From Lachnospiraceae bacterium (GTDB lineage: Bacteria > Bacillota > Clostridia > Lachnospirales > Lachnospiraceae), in contig JAFRKV010000050.1 in the NCBI GenBank assembly GCA_017431515.1, positions 1-48,255 on the forward strand: a DNA stretch of 48,255 nucleotides, given 5' to 3'. Both the position numbers and the translations under genes were made by a program. Position 1 is the stretch's first letter. Every line of letters starts with the position of its first letter. A model generated the notes under the pieces. It ran no database searches. It worked only from the letters and a program-made list of their open reading frames with translations, and was not told the origin of the DNA. Shown here piece by piece: positions 44,921-48,255 of the stretch.

Positions 44921-45890
44921 ACGACTTCTGTTACCGACAGTCGGCATCCTGCTTTGTCTTGCGGCCGGCTGCGGACAGGATTCCAATGCGGAAGTAGTTT
45001 CGCCCTTTCCGCAATATGACACCTCGGCGTACTCTTTTCAATCAAGCGCCACGGGGTCGGATGTATCCATTTTTTCAAAAGATCTCTGCGTCATCGGCAG
45101 AGAAAACACTTCCCTTGATAATACGCATTATCAGAACGTCGGCGGTGCAGGGCTTTTTGACCGGAATACGACGGAGGTGCGTTATGCTTATAACGTGCAT
45201 GAACGCCTCTATCCGGCCAGCACCACCAAGATTTTGACGTTGTATCTTGCTGTCACGAGCGGCAAGATGGATGACATCGTCACCGTCAGCGCCGACGCCG
45301 TCAATCAGGCCAGTGACTCCTCTGTCTGTGATCTCTCCGCAGGAGACCAGATTTCTCTCAGGGATCTTTGCTACGGGATGATCCTGCGCAGCGGCAATGA
45401 CGCTTCCGTTGCCATCGCCGAATATCTGGGCGGGAGTGTCGAAGGGTTCGCAGCAATGATGAACCAGACCGCCAACGCCCTCGGCGCCACCAATTCCAAT
45501 TTCGTCAATCCCAACGGTCTGCCGGATGACAACCATTACACCACGGTTTACGATATGTATCTGATCTTAAACGACGCGGTGAAAAACGAGGAATACTTTA
45601 AGATCCTCACCACCGCGGAGCACACCGCCAATTACACCAACGCGGCGGGAGAGGACGTCACCAAGGAATGGAAGACGACCAATCCTTACCTGATCGGGAA
45701 GGAGGAAGCGCCTGCGGGCGTGACGGTGCTCGGCGGCAAAACAGGCACCACCGGCGCCGCCGGATATTGTCTCATCAACCTCATCCAAAACACCGCCGGA
45801 GATTATCTGGTATCGACGGTATTCAAAGCGGACGGACGTTCCAACCTCTATCTTGTCATGAATGAAATGATGGGGAATTATGCGAATTAG
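44904..45890 (+). CDS. D-alanyl-D-alanine carboxypeptidase, lipoprotein form (S11)
   Basis: Trims the terminal D-Ala from peptidoglycan stem peptides. 328 residues. The N-terminus MKCTNKRLLLP, a hydrophobic helix and the lipobox LAAGC indicate a lipid-anchored protein, which is unusual next to the standard signal-anchored form with a C-terminal amphipathic helix. The serine-peptidase motifs are complete: SxxK as PASTTK (Ser 106, Lys 109), SxN as SGN (Ser 163) and KTG as GGKTGTT (Lys 279). No C-terminal PBP5-type domain or membrane anchor is seen. The start is GTG 44904, overlapping the mgsA-like gene by 17 bp, with GAGGAG (44886-44891) about 12 nt before it. Long upstream extensions in this frame lie wholly inside the previous gene. 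Confidence 0.88.
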   Translation: MKCTNKRLLLPTVGILLCLAAGCGQDSNAEVVSPFPQYDTSAYSFQSSATGSDVSIFSKDLCVIGRENTSLDNTHYQNVGGAGLFDRNTTEVRYAYNVHERLYPASTTKILTLYLAVTSGKMDDIVTVSADAVNQASDSSVCDLSAGDQISLRDLCYGMILRSGNDASVAIAEYLGGSVEGFAAMMNQTANALGATNSNFVNPNGLPDDNHYTTVYDMYLILNDAVKNEEYFKILTTAEHTANYTNAAGEDVTKEWKTTNPYLIGKEEAPAGVTVLGGKTGTTGAAGYCLINLIQNTAGDYLVSTVFKADGRSNLYLVMNEMMGNYAN

Positions 45891-45893
45891 CGG

Positions 45894-45922
45894 TTGTTTT
45901 TCTTCACCGCCTATACTATAAT
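45894..45922 (+). promoter_or_regulatory. Consensus-like promoter for the P-loop gene
   Basis: TTGTTT (45894-45899) and a perfect TATAAT (45917-45922) separated by 17 bp. It is the best promoter match found in the window. It starts just after the carboxypeptidase stop. Confidence 0.8.
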
Positions 45923-45978
45923 AAAACAAGGATCGGAAGCGGTTTTTCCGGATTCAGAACACATTGGAGGGTAAGCCT

Positions 45979-46398
45979 ATGATAGAGATCATTGCCGGAG
46001 AGCAGGGAAAAGGAAAAACAAAATACCTTTTGGATAAGGTGGCTGAGGCAGTCAAAGAAGCGCCGGGCAACATTGTTTTCCTTGATAAGAGTCAGAAACA
46101 CATGTATGAGCTGAACAACAGGGTCCGCCTGATCAATGTAGGGGATTATCCGCTGACGAACTGCGATGAATTTCTCGGATTTATCTGCGGAATCGCTTCT
46201 CAGGACAATGATTTGGAACAGATGTATCTGGACAGTTTCCTGACCATCGCAAACACGAAGGCAGAAGACCTGACACCGGCCATCGAAAAGCTGGATATCA
46301 TCAGCGAGAAGTTCAACATCAAGTTCGTGATCAGTATTGCATGCGCTGCAGACCGGCTTCCGGAATGTGCAAAAGCAAAGTTGATCGTATCACTTTAA
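45979..46398 (+). CDS. Small P-loop ATPase-like protein, function unknown
   Basis: 139 residues, soluble. The N-terminus is a Walker A motif, IIAGEQGKGKTKYLL, with Gly-Lys-Thr at about residues 12-14. No Walker B motif with a clear Asp-Glu pair was recognised; hydrophobic strands such as NIVFLDKSQ and IKFVISIACA follow. Proteins like this are sometimes named PilT-like in Clostridia, which I recall but do not support: there are no pilus genes nearby. ATG 45979 has TTGGAGGG (45965-45971) seven nt upstream. It has its own consensus promoter and terminator and so is a single-gene unit. Nucleotide binding is likely, role unknown. Confidence 0.78.
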   Translation: MIEIIAGEQGKGKTKYLLDKVAEAVKEAPGNIVFLDKSQKHMYELNNRVRLINVGDYPLTNCDEFLGFICGIASQDNDLEQMYLDSFLTIANTKAEDLTPAIEKLDIISEKFNIKFVISIACAADRLPECAKAKLIVSL

Positions 46399-46411
46399 AA
46401 TAAGGTTCGGG

Positions 46412-46447
46412 GGGTGCCTTAAGATCAGCTTAAGGCACCCTTTTTTT
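46412..46447 (+). terminator. Strong intrinsic terminator
   Basis: GGGTGCCTTAAG (46412-46423) pairs perfectly with CTTAAGGCACCC (46429-46440) around a 5-nt ATCAG loop, followed directly by seven T (46441-46447). It closes the P-loop gene 14 bp after its stop. Confidence 0.93.
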
Positions 46448-46463
46448 ATGAGTACTGGGAGAG

Positions 46464-46587
46464 ATTGGGAAAATGACAAAAGTGCCATGCGTGTAAAGGC
46501 GCCATGACGTGCTGGCAGGTCAGCGCGCCTCTTCACGCAAAGGTCACAATGTCGCTTCGCGACATGTGACTTTTGTCATTTTCCAAT
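46464..46587. repeat. 124-bp inverted-repeat element with branched internal hairpins (MITE- or RNA-like)
   Basis: Nearly perfect terminal inverted repeats: ATTGGGAAAATGACAAAAGT (46464-46483) against ACTTTTGTCATTTTCCAAT (46569-46587), differing by one inserted base. Inside are two further hairpins. One uses GCGTG (46489-46493) with CACGC (46534-46538), AGGCGC (46497-46502) with GCGCCT (46525-46530), and TGAC with GTCA around a loop. The other uses ATGTCGC (46549-46555) with GCGACAT (46559-46565) and GTCAC with GTGAC. The whole could fold as a three-way junction. No ORF inside. A small non-autonomous element, a REP-type repeat or a structured RNA are all possible; no clear target-site duplication was seen. 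Confidence 0.65.
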
Positions 46588-46594
46588 AAAACCT

Positions 46595-47983
46595 ATGGCA
46601 GCGAAAGACAAAATCGTCAAATACCCCCGTGGTACACATATCAATCTGGGCGTGATCATCTTTATCTTTATCCTGGTCTACGTCACGTATCATCTGATCG
46701 CGTATTTTACAGCTACGCATCTCGCGGTCTATGAAGTGGAGTACGGCACCATCGCGGAAAGCAATACCTATCAGGGTCTGATTCTCCGTGACGAGGATAT
46801 CTTTCCGTCCAATTACACCGGAGAGGTGAATTATTATCTGAAAGACGCCTCCAAAGCAGGGGTGCAGACCATGATCTACTCCGTAGACGAAAGCGGCAGC
46901 ATCTCCAGCCTGATCGATCAGAACGCGCAGAGTCTCGGGGAACTGGACGATGAGAGTCGCAGCGAGATTCAGGAGTCTGTCCAGGACTTCTCCAACACCT
47001 ATGAGGATGACGCATTTTTCCGGGTCTATGATTTCAGGCAGTCCCTCGAATCACAAATCATGGAATCCCTCAACCGGACAGCGCTGGACGTGGTGCAGAA
47101 CAGTGCCTCCTATGCGGCAGGCATGGGCTCTTTTCATATCGTGAACGCACAGGAGCCCGGAGTGGTTGTCTATTATACCGACGGGTATGAGGATGTCACT
47201 GTCGACACTTTTCTGCCGGAGCAGCTCAATGAGCTGGATTATCACCGCAATAATCTGAAGGCGAATCCCACCATCAATGCGGGAGAACCTGCCTATAAGG
47301 TACTCACCAATGAGGATTGGAACATTGTGGTTCCGGTCGACGAGAATACCTATCAGTCCATGCAGGGCAACAGCACTGTCAAAATCCGGTTTTTATCGGA
47401 TTCCGAGACCGTAAACGCTTCCTATGAATTTCGTGATCTGAACGGGGCGCATTATCTGATCCTGTCCCTCAACAATTCCATGATCCGTTATGCCAACGAC
47501 CGGTTCGAAGAGATCGAGCTGCAGACGCCGGAACAGACAGGGCTCAAGATTCCGAACAGCGCCATCACCCAAAAGACCTTCTTTGTGGTGCCGAAGCATT
47601 ATTTCTCACAGGGCGGAGATTCCTCAGGCTATGGCGTACTCCTCGTGAAAGAATCCGAAGATGGCGCGCAGGAGCTGGTCTATCAGCCCACAGAACTGTT
47701 TTTCGAGACAGAAGATGCCTATTATATCAGCGAGGACGCCCTTCAGGAGGGCAGCGTCATCCAGGACCCCGTCAACGGCATGCAGTTTACGCTGCAGAAC
47801 ACAGCATATCTTTCCGGGGTCTACAACGTCAATAAAGGCTATGCGGTGTTTAAGCAGATCGATGTGCTCTATCAGAACGCGGAATACGCTATTGTCAGGA
47901 CAGGCACGAAATACGGGATCTCTCTTTATGATCATATTGCCTTAAACGGCAGTGATGTGACGGAAGGAGAACTGGTGAACTGA
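46595..47983 (+). CDS. HlyD-like membrane adaptor protein
   Basis: 462 residues. A short cytosolic N-terminus (KDKIVKYPRGTHIN) leads to one membrane helix (about 20-40, VIIFIFILVYVTYHLIAYF), then an extracytoplasmic part with EVEYGTIAESNTYQGLILRDEDIF, which resembles the start of HlyD/RND adaptor barrel domains, an Asp/Glu/Ser-rich middle region and a beta-rich C-terminal half. No transporter or ATPase partner is adjacent. In related Clostridia a similar gene often precedes the yggS-sepF division cluster, which would lie beyond the window; this is recalled, not seen. No Shine-Dalgarno sequence precedes ATG 46595; the inverted-repeat element ends 7 nt before it. Confidence 0.75.
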   Translation: MAAKDKIVKYPRGTHINLGVIIFIFILVYVTYHLIAYFTATHLAVYEVEYGTIAESNTYQGLILRDEDIFPSNYTGEVNYYLKDASKAGVQTMIYSVDESGSISSLIDQNAQSLGELDDESRSEIQESVQDFSNTYEDDAFFRVYDFRQSLESQIMESLNRTALDVVQNSASYAAGMGSFHIVNAQEPGVVVYYTDGYEDVTVDTFLPEQLNELDYHRNNLKANPTINAGEPAYKVLTNEDWNIVVPVDENTYQSMQGNSTVKIRFLSDSETVNASYEFRDLNGAHYLILSLNNSMIRYANDRFEEIELQTPEQTGLKIPNSAITQKTFFVVPKHYFSQGGDSSGYGVLLVKESEDGAQELVYQPTELFFETEDAYYISEDALQEGSVIQDPVNGMQFTLQNTAYLSGVYNVNKGYAVFKQIDVLYQNAEYAIVRTGTKYGISLYDHIALNGSDVTEGELVN

Positions 47984-48127
47984 GGTTGATCGCTCCCACA
48001 ATGAAATATTCGCCCCTTCAGCATTGCAATGGACCGGCAAAACGGCAGTTTAACAGCATTGCCTCTCCGGACGGTCGTCCTTTGGATGTCGCAAGCACAA
48101 CGGTCTGCAAATGCTCGCTCGATGTGC
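47984..48127. other. Gene-free start of the final intergenic region
   Basis: No supportable gene. The 83-codon open frame that runs through 47986-48237 has no ribosome site or domain and passes through the palindromes that follow. AGCATTGC occurs twice (48020-48027 and 48055-48062). CGGCAGTTTAAC at 48043-48054 is the reverse complement of a sequence upstream of aroA (129-140). Confidence 0.4.
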
Positions 48128-48252
48128 TTCTAACCAGATTTGCCAATGTATCGACCCCGATGCAACCGCTCGCAATACGCTTCCATGCGTATGCTCGCTC
48201 TCGCGCACATCCATGTGCGCTCGTTGCAAGACTTTGAGAAATCTGGTAAGAA
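48128..48252. repeat. Branched palindromic element at the window end
   Basis: An outer inverted repeat, TTCTAACCAGATTT (48128-48141) with AAATCTGGTAAGAA (48239-48252), pairs at 13 of 14 positions. Inside it, TGCAAC (48161-48166) pairs with GTTGCA (48223-48228), and two hairpins follow: ATACGC (48175-48180) with GCGTAT (48187-48192), and GCGCACA (48203-48209) with TGTGCGC (48214-48220). The layout resembles the element at 46464-46587, although the sequences differ. It has no coding content. It may be a repeat family member or a structured RNA, and it could continue past the window. Confidence 0.55.
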
Positions 48253-48255
48253 TCA

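Noticed and set aside
47986-48237. 83-codon open frame on the + strand
   Set aside because: No ribosome site, no recognisable domain, and it runs through inverted repeats that explain its composition.
1-48255. tRNA, rRNA, CRISPR array, transposase or prophage genes
   Set aside because: No tRNA-like fold with a proper anticodon arm, no regularly spaced repeats and no such proteins were recognised.

Overview
The window is a co-directional stretch of a Gram-positive, low-to-moderate GC anaerobe, most probably a member of the Clostridia close to Lachnospiraceae. The reasons are Rex, the mutS-mutL-miaA-PLP-lyase string, the mreBCD-PBP2-minC-rodA-mgsA shape cluster, a phoH-HD-ybeY block, a SpoVB-type flippase, a eukaryote-type NADP isocitrate dehydrogenase and strong AGGAGG ribosome sites. 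About 39 protein genes were recognised, all on the + strand. No tRNA, rRNA, CRISPR array, IS transposase or prophage gene was seen. The taxonomic placement is inferred from gene content and protein style, not from a search.

Layout. 1-1883: aroA (class II EPSP synthase) and a two-TM ion-channel protein. 1982-2164: a 60-residue peptide with a textbook double-glycine leader, so a candidate RiPP/bacteriocin precursor, followed by about 270 bp of palindrome-rich DNA. 2431-8066: a second EF-G-like GTPase, a secreted propeller-like protein and leuS. 8057-8240: a structured repeat flanked by an exact 19-bp direct repeat that overlaps the leuS stop codon. 8286-13513: icd, rex, a coiled-coil unknown, nnr (NAD(P)HX repair) and alr. 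13553-37340: a sigma70-like promoter followed by a long, closely packed, often overlapping run: yebC, glgA, uppP, ftsK, folD, zinc-ribbon/TPR protein, phoH, degenerate HD membrane protein, ybeY, DUF3048 lipoprotein, flippase, DUF308 protein, two FAD oxidoreductases, mutS, mutL, miaA, PLP lyase-family gene. 37318-45890: a new promoter and the cell-shape/envelope operon mreB-mreC-mreD-PBP2-minC-rodA-mgsA-like-D,D-carboxypeptidase. 45894-46447: a self-contained P-loop gene with its own consensus promoter and strong terminator. 46464-48255: a cloverleaf-like inverted-repeat element, an HlyD-like membrane adaptor, and another palindrome-rich intergenic tail.

Themes. Much of the run concerns peptidoglycan and division: alr makes D-Ala, uppP recycles the lipid carrier, the flippase, PBP2, RodA and the carboxypeptidase build and trim the wall, MreBCD positions synthesis, and FtsK clears DNA from the septum. 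The most unusual points are substitutions at normally essential positions in otherwise well-conserved genes. The mgsA-like gene has Val where the catalytic Asp of methylglyoxal synthase sits. The PgpH-like protein has lost its HD motif. minC has no minD or minE beside it and carries an altered RSGQ motif. The EF-G-like protein has lost the NKxD guanine-recognition motif. The double-glycine peptide and the branched palindromic elements are the best candidates for undescribed systems.
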